From assembly GCA_963727755.1 (NCBI GenBank), contig CAVSHN010000008.1:62001-126000 (forward strand): a stretch of 64,000 bases of DNA, in the 5' to 3' direction. The notes beneath the pieces were generated by a model that saw nothing but the letters and a program-made list of their open reading frames with translations, ran no database searches and was not told the origin of the DNA. The DNA comes from DASYAN01 sp963727755. Its GTDB lineage: Bacteria; Chloroflexota; Ktedonobacteria; Ktedonobacterales; Ktedonobacteraceae. This document shows positions 46,637-55,625 of the stretch, piece by piece. Numbering within the stretch: position 1 is the first letter of the stretch; each line of letters begins with the position of its first letter. The translations under genes and the position numbers were made by a program.

Positions 46637-47581
46637 CTAAGTCGGTGGTAGCCCCAACAAGAGACGGATAGCAACTTGCTCATCTGAGGCAAGAAGCAAA
46701 TCCCACTCAAGCTGGTTGAGCTTCTCAACATCCTGAACACCAGTAACAGCCTGCTGCACTTGAGGTGTGCTCGCTAGAGTAGGGAAGCGAACTTGCAGGA
46801 TTCTCGAAATCGACCCTTGCAGGCCCTTAATCTCCCCACGAGCCTCTCCGCGAGCCTCCCCACAAGTAACACGCTCCAAGACCACGGGATTCTCATCAAT
46901 AAACTCGTCAAACTGGTATTGAGTATCCAATGTATCCTGAATCTCTAGCTTTTCTTGATAGGACATCGTTTTCGACCTCCACATGATTCGATGAAACCGG
47001 AGCAGATGAGAGCCAATCTGTTGCCGACTATAGCTTTTCACAATCTCTTCCAAAGCTTGCTTAAGCAGATCTGCGTTAGCCCCTCGCATCCCTGGCAAGA
47101 GGGTGTATAGTGATAGTATATGATTTTTGACAACAGGTTGCGCATCCAATTCCCACAAGCAGATCACCTTGTAGTGAAAAGACACCAGGGTTTCATCTAA
47201 GCACATTAGCTGGTACGGGGGCAACTTGACTGCTGTTTGGAACAGATAGAGAATCACAGAGATCACTGGCAGTTTGTGTTTTTCATACAGCGCTAGGTGG
47301 TACTGCAACATCCTCAACAGAAGGCCTGGATCATCCTTGGTTTGCAATTCGAGATTGAGGATGGTTAGCAGCCGCATATAGTAGATCCTATGCACCAGAT
47401 CAGCTTTCAGCATACTCCGGTTGATCTCGATATTGCGCTCTTCATCTCGCAAGCTCCCCGCAAATTCTACCCCTGGTAGCAGATAGGGTATGATCTGATC
47501 TGCTTCTTCCCCAAATAACGCTTTAAGAGTATTGTCATATTGTTGTGACTCTGGCGGTTGTGGCTTTGGTTTGTCTTTCAA
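46637..47581 (-). CDS. Rpn-family PD-(D/E)XK nuclease/transposase-like protein
   Basis: 314 residues. The N-terminus has YDNTLKALFGEEADQIIPYL (about 15-34) and the nuclease core: the acidic residue in LKADLVHRI and the LNLELQTKDDPGLLLRM strand (E-x-Q pattern, about 76-92). The rest is helical with an Ala/Gly/Arg/Glu repeat (GEARGEARGEIKG) and the ending DEQVAIRLLLGLPPT. Rpn-type proteins are DNases that promote recombination in a RecA-independent way. It is full-length and helps identify the fragment at 12945-13499. Confidence 0.8.
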   Translation of the reverse strand: MKDKPKPQPPESQQYDNTLKALFGEEADQIIPYLLPGVEFAGSLRDEERNIEINRSMLKADLVHRIYYMRLLTILNLELQTKDDPGLLLRMLQYHLALYEKHKLPVISVILYLFQTAVKLPPYQLMCLDETLVSFHYKVICLWELDAQPVVKNHILSLYTLLPGMRGANADLLKQALEEIVKSYSRQQIGSHLLRFHRIMWRSKTMSYQEKLEIQDTLDTQYQFDEFIDENPVVLERVTCGEARGEARGEIKGLQGSISRILQVRFPTLASTPQVQQAVTGVQDVEKLNQLEWDLLLASDEQVAIRLLLGLPPT

Positions 47582-47722
47582 TTGGCCGCTTCCTCCCTTG
47601 CTATATATCGACGCAGTAGTACAGACCTATCACTGTACCACTAACATTGGATGAGTATAGCATACCTTCTATTCAAATACAACAATTTAGTACAAGGCTA
47701 TAGTGAAAGGAGAGAGGAAGGG

Positions 47723-48522
47723 ATGAATGAAATACGTACCTATGAACAAGTTCATGATACGAACTACAAGAGGTCTCATCTTTCTCCTTAAAGAGAGATG
47801 GAGTTTCTCTTTCACGATTCTCAATCTACCTGCTGACTGCACTACTATCCCTTAGTATTTTTGTCAATTCAGCTGATGCTGATGCCTATCGTGCAAATCC
47901 AGGACCGGGCGAAGTCTGTGACTGGTACACTATCTCTCCAGGTGATACCCTGAGAGGCATTGCTCGCTACTCCAACACGACTGTCATGAACCTTGCTCAT
48001 ATCAACCATATCGCTAATATCAACCGGATTTTTGTAGGGCAGCGCCTATGCATTCCCACTACTGCCAAAGGATCAACCAGCGGCCTGCTACCTAATGGTA
48101 CCGTTCGCAGGTTCGCTTATAACGCATTGGGGTGGTCATCCCCTCAACAGGTTGCTCGGCTACTGAGGCAAGCGGCAGCACGCCATGGACTGCCAGCTAA
48201 TCTCATGCTAGCTATTGCTTGGCAAGAGAGCGGATGGAAGCAGCATGTAATTGCCCACGATGGAGGCATTGGAGTCATGCAGATTATGCCATCCACGGCG
48301 CAAGCGCTCAATCGGCAAGTCGGGGGACACTACGATCCCTACAAGTTGCAGGATAATATTGAACTCGGGGCCATCTACCTGCACTCACTCTGGCAAGGTT
48401 TCCATGGCAACCAGACAAAGGTTATCAGCGCCTATAACGAAGGTGGATGGAGCGTCACTCACCGAGGCATCTTTAACTGGCCCTACGTTCATAATGTGCA
48501 GGCACTGATGAAACGATATTAG
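47723..48522 (+). CDS. LysM lytic transglycosylase (frameshifted near its start)
   Basis: Best start is ATG 47723, with GGAGAGAGGAAGGG upstream. Its frame stops after SHLSP; one missing T near 47790 restores the frame to LKRDGVSLSRFS and a signal peptide (IYLLTALLSLSIFVNSADA). A LysM peptidoglycan-binding domain follows (WYTISPGDTLRGIARYS to VGQRLCIP), then an SLT domain with catalytic Glu in LAIAWQESGWKQ, GGIGVMQIMPSTAQ and VISAYNEGG. It should cut cell-wall glycan outside the membrane. From 47986 on the frame is unbroken. Confidence 0.85.
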
Positions 48523-48534
48523 GATGAAAGCTGG

Positions 48535-48610
48535 CGCACGATTTATTATCTACAACAGGCACGATTTGTCCATCCACAGCGGATGAGATAAATCGTGCCC
48601 CTACCACATT
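48535..48610. repeat. dispersed repeat copy
   Basis: CACGATTTATT and CACGATTTGTC on one arm and GATAAATCGTGCCCCTACC on the other form an imperfect inverted repeat related to the family at 12.5-14.6 kb. No gene. Confidence 0.5.
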
Positions 48611-48757
48611 TCATGGTAAATCGGGCATTTACAATGGCCCTTTCCCCCAAAAGTAATGAGCAGGTTCATCTGTGGGATCATCTTCGTTCCAAAAAACAAG
48701 AGGTCTACGAAGACAACTTCGCAGCTAGCAAATAGTGATCTGGAAAGAAAAGCAGGA

Positions 48758-49144
48758 ATGCCACGCCGTTCACGATCCGAAGAGGTTCCACCACCATTAC
48801 AAATGATCGGGGACTTAATCTATTCCCCCGGTACCGATATTCCTTTCGGCAAGCAAATTCGCATTGGCCTGACCGAGCGTACGATCTATGAGTCTGCTAT
48901 CGAGAAGGGCTATCGAACAGGCATACGGGCTCACCAGACATTTCTCAGAGATCATCAAACTACCACACCTATTATATTGGATGATCGGCAATTTACCATG
49001 ATTATCAGTCATCTGCTCCCGCAAGATCTTTCTCTTTATGATCAGGGACTATGGCGTTCCTTTTTTATTGTTGGGTGGACATGCGTCTACCTGAACCTTG
49101 AACCAGCGGTGAACACAAACGAAGATGTGGATCTAGATCGCTAG
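48758..49144 (+). CDS. hypothetical protein
   Basis: About 128 residues from ATG 48758 (MPRRSRSEEVPPP); the frame opens earlier, at ATG 48656, but that part looks non-coding. There is a possible conserved core, GDLIYSPGTDIPFGKQIRIG and AIEKGYRTGIRAHQTF, and a hydrophobic final stretch (WRSFFIVGWTCVYLNL). No family recognised. It sits between the lytic transglycosylase gene and the QueD-like gene, all in the same direction. Confidence 0.5.
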   Translation: MPRRSRSEEVPPPLQMIGDLIYSPGTDIPFGKQIRIGLTERTIYESAIEKGYRTGIRAHQTFLRDHQTTTPIILDDRQFTMIISHLLPQDLSLYDQGLWRSFFIVGWTCVYLNLEPAVNTNEDVDLDR

Positions 49145-49216
49145 AGTCCCATCCGCCCTTGTTTTTCTCGGCCCCTTGAGGTATCCTGTGTTCTGATGAC
49201 AAAATGGGGGTACATT

Positions 49217-49717
49217 ATGGCACAGGAGAACGTCAGGCGTAAAGTCAAAGTCGAAGCTGGCTATCTCACATTCAGCTCTGCCCACTTTATCACCTATAGT
49301 GGAAAATGCGAACGGCTCCACGGGCATAATTATGGAGTACTGGTTGAGGTTGAGGGGGAATTGAACGAGAACAAGGTGGTCTTTGATTTTACGATCTTGA
49401 AACGACTGGCGAAAGAGATTTGTCAGCGGCTAGATCATCGTTTTCTGCTCCCTTTACACAATCCTGATCTTGAACTGGTAGCTTCGGCTGACTGCTGGCA
49501 AATCCGCTTTCGCAATAAATGCTATATCTTTCCCCGCGCTGATGTTATTGAACTCCCAATTGAAAACTCGACAGCTGAATTACTGGCCGAATACATCTGC
49601 CACGAACTCTGCAAGGCTCTACAAGAGTATCATATCTCCAACCTCGCCAGTATCACAGTTGGCGTTGAAGAAGCCCCCACGCAGATGGCCTATTACCAGC
49701 GCACGTTACAGAACTAA
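49217..49717 (+). CDS. queD: 6-carboxytetrahydropterin synthase-like (QueD/PTPS)
   Basis: 166 residues from ATG 49217 (GGGG upstream; ATG 49196 adds seven). Zn ligands and active-site Cys are seen in FSSAHF (first His), GKCERLHGHNYGVLVEV (Cys-x3-His-x-His), plus the catalytic DHRFLLPL (Asp-His) and a Glu in VGVEEAPTQMAYY. Converts dihydroneopterin triphosphate to a tetrahydropterin in queuosine or pterin synthesis. An insertion of about 30 residues (DCWQIRFRNKCYIFP) is longer than usual, as in archaeal-type PTPS, so the exact product is uncertain. Confidence 0.8.
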   Translation: MAQENVRRKVKVEAGYLTFSSAHFITYSGKCERLHGHNYGVLVEVEGELNENKVVFDFTILKRLAKEICQRLDHRFLLPLHNPDLELVASADCWQIRFRNKCYIFPRADVIELPIENSTAELLAEYICHELCKALQEYHISNLASITVGVEEAPTQMAYYQRTLQN

Positions 49718-49754
49718 GTGTATGGATTACCCATGATGTTCGTAATCCATACAC
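49718..49754. terminator. bidirectional terminator between convergent genes
   Basis: GTGTATGGATTAC at 49718-49730 is perfectly complementary to 49742-49754, with an 11-base loop, between the ends of queD (+) and aroF (-). Confidence 0.6.
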
Positions 49755-49797
49755 AACAAATCCAGAATTCATGCCGCTGAAACAAGTGACAACTCAA

Positions 49798-50877
49798 CTA
49801 TTCCGTAACAACGCTACGCCCAATGGCCTGCGCCACGGCCTGTGCCTGTGGCATCAAATCTTTGAATTGGTCGATGGTCAAGGATTGGGCACCATCTTTG
49901 AGAGCTTCATCGGGATTGGGATGCACCTCGATCAGTAAGCCATCGGTGCCAGCGGCAATCGAGGCCAGCGTCATCGGAGTAACAAGATCGCGTCGACCTG
50001 TGCCCTGACTAGGATCTGAGATAATTGGGAGGTGCGAAAGTTGTTTAATCACTGGAATAGCACTAACATCCATGGTATTGCGCGTAAACTTCTCGAAAGT
50101 GCGCACACCACGTTCACAGAGAATAACGTTACTATTACCCTGCGAGAGAATATACTCTGCTGCCAGTAGCCACTCCTCTATGGTAGCCGACATGCCGCGT
50201 TTGAGAACGACTGGTTTGTTAGTACGTCCAACCTCATCCAGTAGCATATAATTTTGCATATTGCGTGTACCGATCTGGAGAATATCGGCATATTCGCTCA
50301 CTAATGGCACATCAGCGGGCGTCATGACCTCAGTGATGACGGCCATGCCAAATTCTGCACTCGCTTTCGCCAGCAATTCCAATCCAGCTTTTCCCAGGCC
50401 TCGGAAGCCGTAGGGTGAGGTCGATGGTTTGAACGCTCCTCCACGCAAGATCGTAGCACCCGCCTTGCGCACAGCTTCTGCCGTTGTCATGAGCTGCTTC
50501 TCAGTCTCGACGGTACATGGCCCGGCCATCATCACAACGGTCTTACTACCAATGCTCACCACCCCATCTTTAACGCATCGTACTGGCACATCAACAACGC
50601 TATCCACTGGATGGAACTCGCGGCAAGCAAGCTTATAGGACTTGGAGACCCGAATAACGCTATCCACGCAAGACAAGCTTTCGAGAGATGCGCCCAGAGA
50701 AGGATTAACACCACCTATACTACCAGGTATGCCTGATGGTCCCACTGCTCCCAGGACGCCGATCACTGTGCGCTCGACTCCCTGTGATGGATGACCACTC
50801 AGACCATGCTTCTCAAGGAATTGCAGGACGCGCTCAACATCTGCCTCGCTACTAGTCGATTTCATGACAACAATCAT
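49798..50877 (-). CDS. aroF: 3-deoxy-7-phosphoheptulonate synthase (DAHP synthase)
   Basis: 359 residues. First step of aromatic amino-acid synthesis: phosphoenolpyruvate plus erythrose 4-phosphate. An N-terminal ferredoxin-like domain (MIVVMKSTSSEADVERVLQF) precedes the barrel: VMMAGPCTVET (about 136-146), RGGAFKPSTSPYGFRGLG (metal and PEP sites), ILQIGTRNMQNY, PVVLKRGM, ILCERGVRTFE, PIISDPSQGTGRR and IEVHPNPDEALKDG. This is the AroA-beta/type Ib form with a regulatory-like N-domain. Good ribosome site (AAAAGGAG). Downstream of aroH and the trp genes on the same strand. Confidence 0.95.
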   Translation of the reverse strand: MIVVMKSTSSEADVERVLQFLEKHGLSGHPSQGVERTVIGVLGAVGPSGIPGSIGGVNPSLGASLESLSCVDSVIRVSKSYKLACREFHPVDSVVDVPVRCVKDGVVSIGSKTVVMMAGPCTVETEKQLMTTAEAVRKAGATILRGGAFKPSTSPYGFRGLGKAGLELLAKASAEFGMAVITEVMTPADVPLVSEYADILQIGTRNMQNYMLLDEVGRTNKPVVLKRGMSATIEEWLLAAEYILSQGNSNVILCERGVRTFEKFTRNTMDVSAIPVIKQLSHLPIISDPSQGTGRRDLVTPMTLASIAAGTDGLLIEVHPNPDEALKDGAQSLTIDQFKDLMPQAQAVAQAIGRSVVTE

Positions 50878-50884
50878 AGGAAAT

Positions 50885-51320
50885 GCTCCTTTTTATATAA
50901 GGTATCATGCGATACCACAGACGAATGGTGTGGAATAAGTAAAAAAGTTGCACAACAGGCGAAGAGTATTGATAGCAATACAGGAGCCTCTACCACACAC
51001 GCAATGAATTGCACAACGGGTGCGGTACATTGCGTCTCCTAGGCATTTTTAAGCATGACAAACAGCAGCTCCTTCTGGCATCATCAAAAAAGACATTTTA
51101 TCGAACCAGCCATGACAACAAAAGGGAGCTTAGGAATGAGTATAGCACAGGTTATAGAGCAATGCCAATCGAAATGGGGGGAAAAAATGCACACAATTGC
51201 CTGACAGATCATGGAACAATTGATCACATCCATCACGCAATTCATTGCCAAACGATAGGGGCCCCAGGTTACTATCAAGAATTCGCGACCGTTTTACAAC
51301 CCATTGCCGTTGATTATTCT
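50885..51320. other. intergenic region with repeat copies
   Basis: Between aroF and aroH. It contains fragments of the dispersed repeat near 50990-51020 (ACGCAATGAATTGCAC) and 51225-51290 (CACGCAATTCATTGCC, then TAGGGGCCCC). No gene is supported. Confidence 0.5.
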
Positions 51321-51323
51321 TCT

Positions 51324-51701
51324 CTAGACACCTTCTATACCAAAGGAGGGGCGTAGACTAACCGCTTCTCTCAGGTAGACATGTTGCATCTCTGCAACAC
51401 TGCGAATTGTATTGACATGGATCAGTACACGAATACATTTTTTCAAACTACCAGGAACAGGAATTTCTCGGGCACACATCAACGCAGTCGCCTCCCAGCC
51501 GAGACTGCGTGCCGCCACTGCTGGAAATTCTGCATCCAGATCATCTGTAACCGTAAATATTACACTAGCAATATTATCAGGATGCAAGTCATTTTTTTCT
51601 ATGAGCAGCTGTAGCAGTTCAATAGTGGCCGCTAGTATTCCCTCACGATCATTATGTTTTACCGTAGTTGCACCACGGATTCCTCGACAGTAGTATACCA
51701 C
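51324..51701 (-). CDS. aroH: chorismate mutase, AroH type
   Basis: 125 residues of the monofunctional AroH (Bacillus-type) class: YYCRGIRGATTVKHNDREGI (catalytic Arg), ASVIFTVTDDLDAEFPA (with the Glu and Phe of the active site), and IPVPGSLKKCIRVLIHVN (the second catalytic Arg), then HVYLREAVSLRPS. Converts chorismate to prephenate towards Phe and Tyr, so it competes with the trp pathway for chorismate. GTG start at 51701 with a weak ribosome site. Confidence 0.9.
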   Translation of the reverse strand: MVYYCRGIRGATTVKHNDREGILAATIELLQLLIEKNDLHPDNIASVIFTVTDDLDAEFPAVAARSLGWEATALMCAREIPVPGSLKKCIRVLIHVNTIRSVAEMQHVYLREAVSLRPSFGIEGV

Positions 51702-51833
51702 CTTAATTTATAACCACACTTTCCTGAATAGTAAGTATCCCGCTTCCATCTACTTTACCTATCGCTACTATACCCCATATTCCCAAAAAGTGCAATCTAT
51801 TGAGGCCTCGCCGAACTAGCGAAATTGCCACAG

Positions 51834-52754
51834 TCAGGGTGTTGTTTTAGCAAGAGGAAATGTGATGCTACCAGCGTTCCCACAATTGGCAAAGCGTAAA
51901 TCGGTTCCGGTCTGCTCAACTTGTGCACATGTCTGTGGGATCGACGGCGTAGGAGCTACTACGGAATAGGCCTGCTCGACTTCTGAGACCACACAACTGC
52001 CTGATTGTGAGTTAATCGTAAATTGGTAGAGATTGGCAACTCCCCCATCTGCTGGCAGCTTCGTACTGAACATGCGCACATTACTTACGCTGGAGGGATT
52101 GATACGCGCTGCTCCTATGCTGACATTCATCTCGATTGAGGCAGGAACGCAGTGCTTAAATGCTTGCAAAAAGCAATTTACAACTTTTCGTGTATATTTA
52201 TTAGATTCAGCTAATATAGGTCCCGTATTGTTGCCCACTTGTTGATAGCGGAGGGTACCGCATGACTTTGCTGAACTGCTGACAGTTGTTGATGTCGGTG
52301 TAAAATCATGACTAATTGTTGATGTCGGTGTAGAATCATGACTAATTGTTGATGTCGGTGTAGAACCATGACCAATTGTTGCTGCTGGTGTAGAACCATG
52401 ACTAATTATTACTGCTGGTGTAGAACCGTGACCAATTGTTGCTGCTGATGTAGAACCATGACTAATTGTTGCTGCTGGTGTAGAACCGTGACCAATTGTT
52501 GCTGTCGGTGTAGAATCATGACCAATTATTGCTGTTGGTGTAGAGCCGTAACCAATTGTTGCTGTCGATGTCAAACCATTACCAATTGTTGAAATCGGTA
52601 TCAAATCATTACTAACTGTTGAGGTTGGTGTTGGCTTTTTGGCCGATGGCTGTCCCCCAAAGAATGGCAGATTACAAGCAGCCAGAGAAATACTCAAACA
52701 TGCCAACATAACGACAATACCTATACCATAAAACAGCGGGTCCTTCCTATTCAT
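51834..52754 (-). CDS. lipoprotein with Thr/Ser/Pro decapeptide repeats
   Basis: 306 residues from ATG 52754 (GGGAAGG upstream). A signal peptide ends in the lipobox LAAC (SISLAACNLPFF). Next come about 12 tandem repeats of ATIGHGSTPT (roughly residues 45-165), a stalk-like, possibly glycosylated wall spacer. The C-terminal 140 residues contain four Cys (CGTLRYQQV, VNCFLQAFKHC, SCVVSEVEQAY, TCAQVEQTG) and form an exported domain of unknown fold. It is expected to be lipid-anchored outside the membrane. Located between the trp and aro genes on the same strand, probably unrelated to them. Confidence 0.75.
   Translation of the reverse strand: MNRKDPLFYGIGIVVMLACLSISLAACNLPFFGGQPSAKKPTPTSTVSNDLIPISTIGNGLTSTATIGYGSTPTAIIGHDSTPTATIGHGSTPAATISHGSTSAATIGHGSTPAVIISHGSTPAATIGHGSTPTSTISHDSTPTSTISHDFTPTSTTVSSSAKSCGTLRYQQVGNNTGPILAESNKYTRKVVNCFLQAFKHCVPASIEMNVSIGAARINPSSVSNVRMFSTKLPADGGVANLYQFTINSQSGSCVVSEVEQAYSVVAPTPSIPQTCAQVEQTGTDLRFANCGNAGSITFPLAKTTP
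52286..52630 (-). repeat. 30-bp minisatellite in lipoprotein gene
   Basis: About 11-12 tandem copies of a 30-base unit of the type ACCAATTGTTGCTGTCGGTG plus TAGAACCATG, with small differences. Codon-length period keeps the frame, so copy number can vary without breaking the gene. Confidence 0.8.
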
Positions 52755-52923
52755 GAAGCTTTCCTTCCCTAGCTACTGGAGCCGACAGCAATATGCAAGA
52801 GATTGGGCTTACAAATATCCGCCAATCCTCTTAAGAAACAGTATAAGACAGGCTGACACATCCGTATAGGGGGAAATAGGGACAGTTGACTTTTTTTCTA
52901 GAAACACCCTCCCTCTTGCAAGA

Positions 52924-52962
52924 GGAGGTACCGAGAATTACAAGTCAGTTCTCGGCACCTCC
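52924..52962 (-). terminator. inverted repeat downstream of trpA
   Basis: GGAGGTACCGAGAA at 52924-52937 pairs with TTCTCGGCACCTCC at 52949-52962, one mismatch, 11-base loop, ten bases beyond the trpA stop. The T run expected for minus-strand termination is weak. Confidence 0.4.
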
Positions 52963-52972
52963 ACCATTTTCA

Positions 52973-53845
52973 CTACCTTCTCGAAAGAGAAGCTATATAT
53001 TGCCTCACTGCCTCTACCTGCTCCCCCGCCTCATGCTGATCAATCAGATTGACGAGAGCACTCCCCACAACTGCACCTTCGACAAGAGCCGTCACCTGGG
53101 CAATATGCTCTGGCGTGCTGAGACCAAAGCCAACTGCCAGAGGAATCTCTTTGGCATAGCGGCGCACGCGTTCGATAAAACTCTGCAAGTGGGATGGCAA
53201 CTCCTTGCGTGAGCCCGTTACGCCACTGAGGGAGACGCAATAGATAAAGCTTCCGGGTCCCTTTCTGGTTCGAGCCACAACATTTTCGATGCGTTCATCG
53301 GGCGTCGTAGGCGGAATAAGGAAGATGAGCGCCAGCCCATATTGTTGGGCAACTTCTTGTAAAGGATTGGCCTCCTCTGGCGGTAAATCGGGGACGATGA
53401 TGCCGTTGATGCCATTGACCTTCGCCGCTGCACAGAAACGTTCAATACCATAGGATAGGATGGGATTATAGTAACCCATAAAGAGCAATGGGACACTACT
53501 CTTGGCAGCAACCTGACGGGCAATGTCCATACAGCCATTGATGGTCATACCACGCTCCAAGGCCACATGCCCTGCATGCTCAATGGTCGCTCCATCGGCC
53601 AATGGATCGCTGAACGGTATACCCAGTTCAATAATGTCTGCACCACTCTCTGCCGCCGCCAAGATCAACTCGGCACTCTGTTGCGCCGATGGAAAGCCGC
53701 ACATGAAATAAGGAATAAGGACACCACGCCCTTCCCGCTTCGCTCGCTCAAAAGCTTTGGTAATCTCAGTAGCAGGGGGATCTCGGTGATCTTTTGCCTT
53801 TAATACGCCATATTGTTCTATAACACTTTTATTTGTTGGTTCCAT
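52973..53845 (-). CDS. trpA: tryptophan synthase alpha subunit
   Basis: 290 residues. It splits indole-3-glycerol phosphate and passes indole to TrpB. Seen: ALIPYFMCGFPS (variant of the usual PFxxAGxP), ESGADIIELGIPFSDPLADG with catalytic Glu and Asp in the normal places, LLFMGYYNPILSYGIERF, NGIIVPDLPPEE, LIFLIPPTTPDERI, FIYCVSLSGVTGSR, and VGFGLSTPEH with GAVVGSALVN. About 20 N-terminal residues precede the usual start. It follows trpB by 14 bases, so the two are co-translated. Confidence 0.95.
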   Translation of the reverse strand: MEPTNKSVIEQYGVLKAKDHRDPPATEITKAFERAKREGRGVLIPYFMCGFPSAQQSAELILAAAESGADIIELGIPFSDPLADGATIEHAGHVALERGMTINGCMDIARQVAAKSSVPLLFMGYYNPILSYGIERFCAAAKVNGINGIIVPDLPPEEANPLQEVAQQYGLALIFLIPPTTPDERIENVVARTRKGPGSFIYCVSLSGVTGSRKELPSHLQSFIERVRRYAKEIPLAVGFGLSTPEHIAQVTALVEGAVVGSALVNLIDQHEAGEQVEAVRQYIASLSRR

Positions 53846-53859
53846 GATATGCTCTTTTC

Positions 53860-55101
53860 TTATAGTTCAAAGTTCAAGGCTTTGGCAACGGTAACCATAT
53901 CTTTATCGCCACGCCCCGACAGATTGACGATGATCAGCGAGCCAGCAGGAATTCGGCCTTGTTCTCCCATCTCCAGCAGATAGCCAAGAGCATGAGCAGA
54001 CTCCAGAGCAGGAATAATCCCTTCCGTCTTACTGAGGACCTGTAGACCGCGTAGAGCTGTTTCATCGCTAGCTGAGACATAGGTGGCACGACCAGTATCC
54101 TTCATATAGCTATGCTCTGGGCCAACTCCTGGATAATCGAGTCCAGCGGAGATGCTATGGGTATCCACAACTTGCCCATCTTCATTTTGTAACAGATAGC
54201 TGAGTGCGCCATGCAGAACCCCTGGTCGTCCTGAGACCAGTGTCGCTGCATTCTGTCCCATTTCCAGTCCTACGCCACCAGCCTCAACGCCGATAAATTG
54301 AACTTCTGGCGCATCTGCGAAGGGATAGAAGATGCCAATGGAGTTGCTTCCACCACCAACACAAGCCAGAATCATATCAGGCAAGCGTCCCTCTTGTGCC
54401 AGGATTTGCTGACGTGCTTCTTTGCCAATAATTGCCTGGAAATCACGCACCATGCGCGGATAAGGGTGTGGTCCAGTTGCTGAGCCAAGCACGTAGAAGG
54501 TCGTCTCCACATTAGTGACCCAGTCGCGGATGGCTTCATTGATCGCATCTTTGAGCGTGCGTGATCCGCTGCTGACCGGGCGTACTTCTGCACCCAGCAA
54601 TTTCATGCGAAATACGTTGAGCGATTGGCGTGCAATATCAATCTCACCCATATAAATAATGCTATCGAGACCCAATTTAGCACAGACGGTTGCAGTGGCG
54701 ACACCATGCTGGCCTGCTCCTGTTTCAGCAATGATCCGATGCTTACCCATACGTTTGGCAAGCATACCCTGTCCCAAAGCATTATTAATCTTATGCGCCC
54801 CGGTATGTGCCAAATCTTCGCGCTTGAGATAGACTTTGACATTGGGCGCGACCAATGCGGAGAAACGCGGCACATAGTGGAGTGTAGTTGGACGTCCTAC
54901 GTAACTGAAAAGTTCTTTCTGCAATTCCTCCTGAAATGCTTCGTCCTGGCGTGCATCGTCATAAGCTGCTTCCATCTCAGCCAGAGCTGCCATCAAGCTT
55001 TCCGGGACGAATTTGCCTCCGAAGGGCCCAAAACGCCCACGCTGGTCCGGGTAGAGACCATGTTGATAGGTTGTAGATTGTTGTGTATGTTGTATTTGCA
55101 T
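53860..55101 (-). CDS. trpB: tryptophan synthase beta subunit
   Basis: 413 residues. Joins indole and serine with pyridoxal phosphate. Seen: GRFGPFGGKFVPESL (22-36), GRPTTLHYVPRFS, LKREDLAHTGAHKINNALGQ with the PLP Lys in HKIN, ETGAGQHGVATATV, CVGGGSNSIGIFYPF (phosphate loop), GLDYPGVGPEHSY, and ESAHALGYLLEM with NLSGRGDKD at the end. This is the common TrpB1 form. Upstream on the same strand, 520 bases away, is trpCF; the gap holds a degenerate hicA-like gene on the other strand. Confidence 0.95.
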   Translation of the reverse strand: MQIQHTQQSTTYQHGLYPDQRGRFGPFGGKFVPESLMAALAEMEAAYDDARQDEAFQEELQKELFSYVGRPTTLHYVPRFSALVAPNVKVYLKREDLAHTGAHKINNALGQGMLAKRMGKHRIIAETGAGQHGVATATVCAKLGLDSIIYMGEIDIARQSLNVFRMKLLGAEVRPVSSGSRTLKDAINEAIRDWVTNVETTFYVLGSATGPHPYPRMVRDFQAIIGKEARQQILAQEGRLPDMILACVGGGSNSIGIFYPFADAPEVQFIGVEAGGVGLEMGQNAATLVSGRPGVLHGALSYLLQNEDGQVVDTHSISAGLDYPGVGPEHSYMKDTGRATYVSASDETALRGLQVLSKTEGIIPALESAHALGYLLEMGEQGRIPAGSLIIVNLSGRGDKDMVTVAKALNFEL

Positions 55102-55393
55102 TTTTCTTGCCTTTCTCTATCATTTACAAGGGGTTCATATACACCCATTCTACCATACATTTGACCGCAAAGAGCCCGCATCTCGTTGACTTTAGCAACA
55201 CATTCATCAGAAGTTTCACTCTGGTTTACAATAATTTGATATTACGTATTTAAATATATATCGTTACAAATAGTAGGCATGATTTAGTGCCAATCAGGAC
55301 CTCTTCAATTGAGTTGTGATATACCCCAAAGCGAGTTCCTTTTTGGACTCTGAGCGTATATACTTATTTTAAGGGTGGCAGAGAGGCCAGTCG

Positions 55394-55570
55394 GTGAAAG
55401 TTCGCGACGTAATTAAACAAGTAGAAGCAGATGGATGGTACTATGTGAGAACAACAGGAAGCCATCGCCATTACAAGCACTCAATCAAGAAGGGGAAAGT
55501 GACAACATTCCTATCTACATGGATATTCGTATCCCAAATGCGGCGGCATGAGGCTCATCACAATGGATGA
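55394..55570 (+). CDS. hicA: HicA-like mRNA interferase toxin, truncated
   Basis: 58 residues from GTG 55394. MKVRDVIKQVEADGWYYVRT and GSHRHYKHSIKKGKVT follow the HicA family closely, with the catalytic His in the GSHRHY segment. After GKVTT the family's ending (VP-x-DLxxGTLxxILKQAG) is missing and is replaced by FLSTWIFVSQMRRHEAHHNG, so the gene is cut or frameshifted. No hicB remains nearby. It lies antiparallel inside the trp cluster. Confidence 0.65.
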   Translation: MKVRDVIKQVEADGWYYVRTTGSHRHYKHSIKKGKVTTFLSTWIFVSQMRRHEAHHNG

Positions 55571-55625
55571 GCCCCTGTCCCTCCTGCGCTCGATTTATCT
55601 ATTTTGATGCCAAAGCATCCCATGC

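Noticed and set aside
54298..55164. Plus-strand open frames opposite trpB
   Set aside because: Antisense shadows of a strongly conserved trpB gene.
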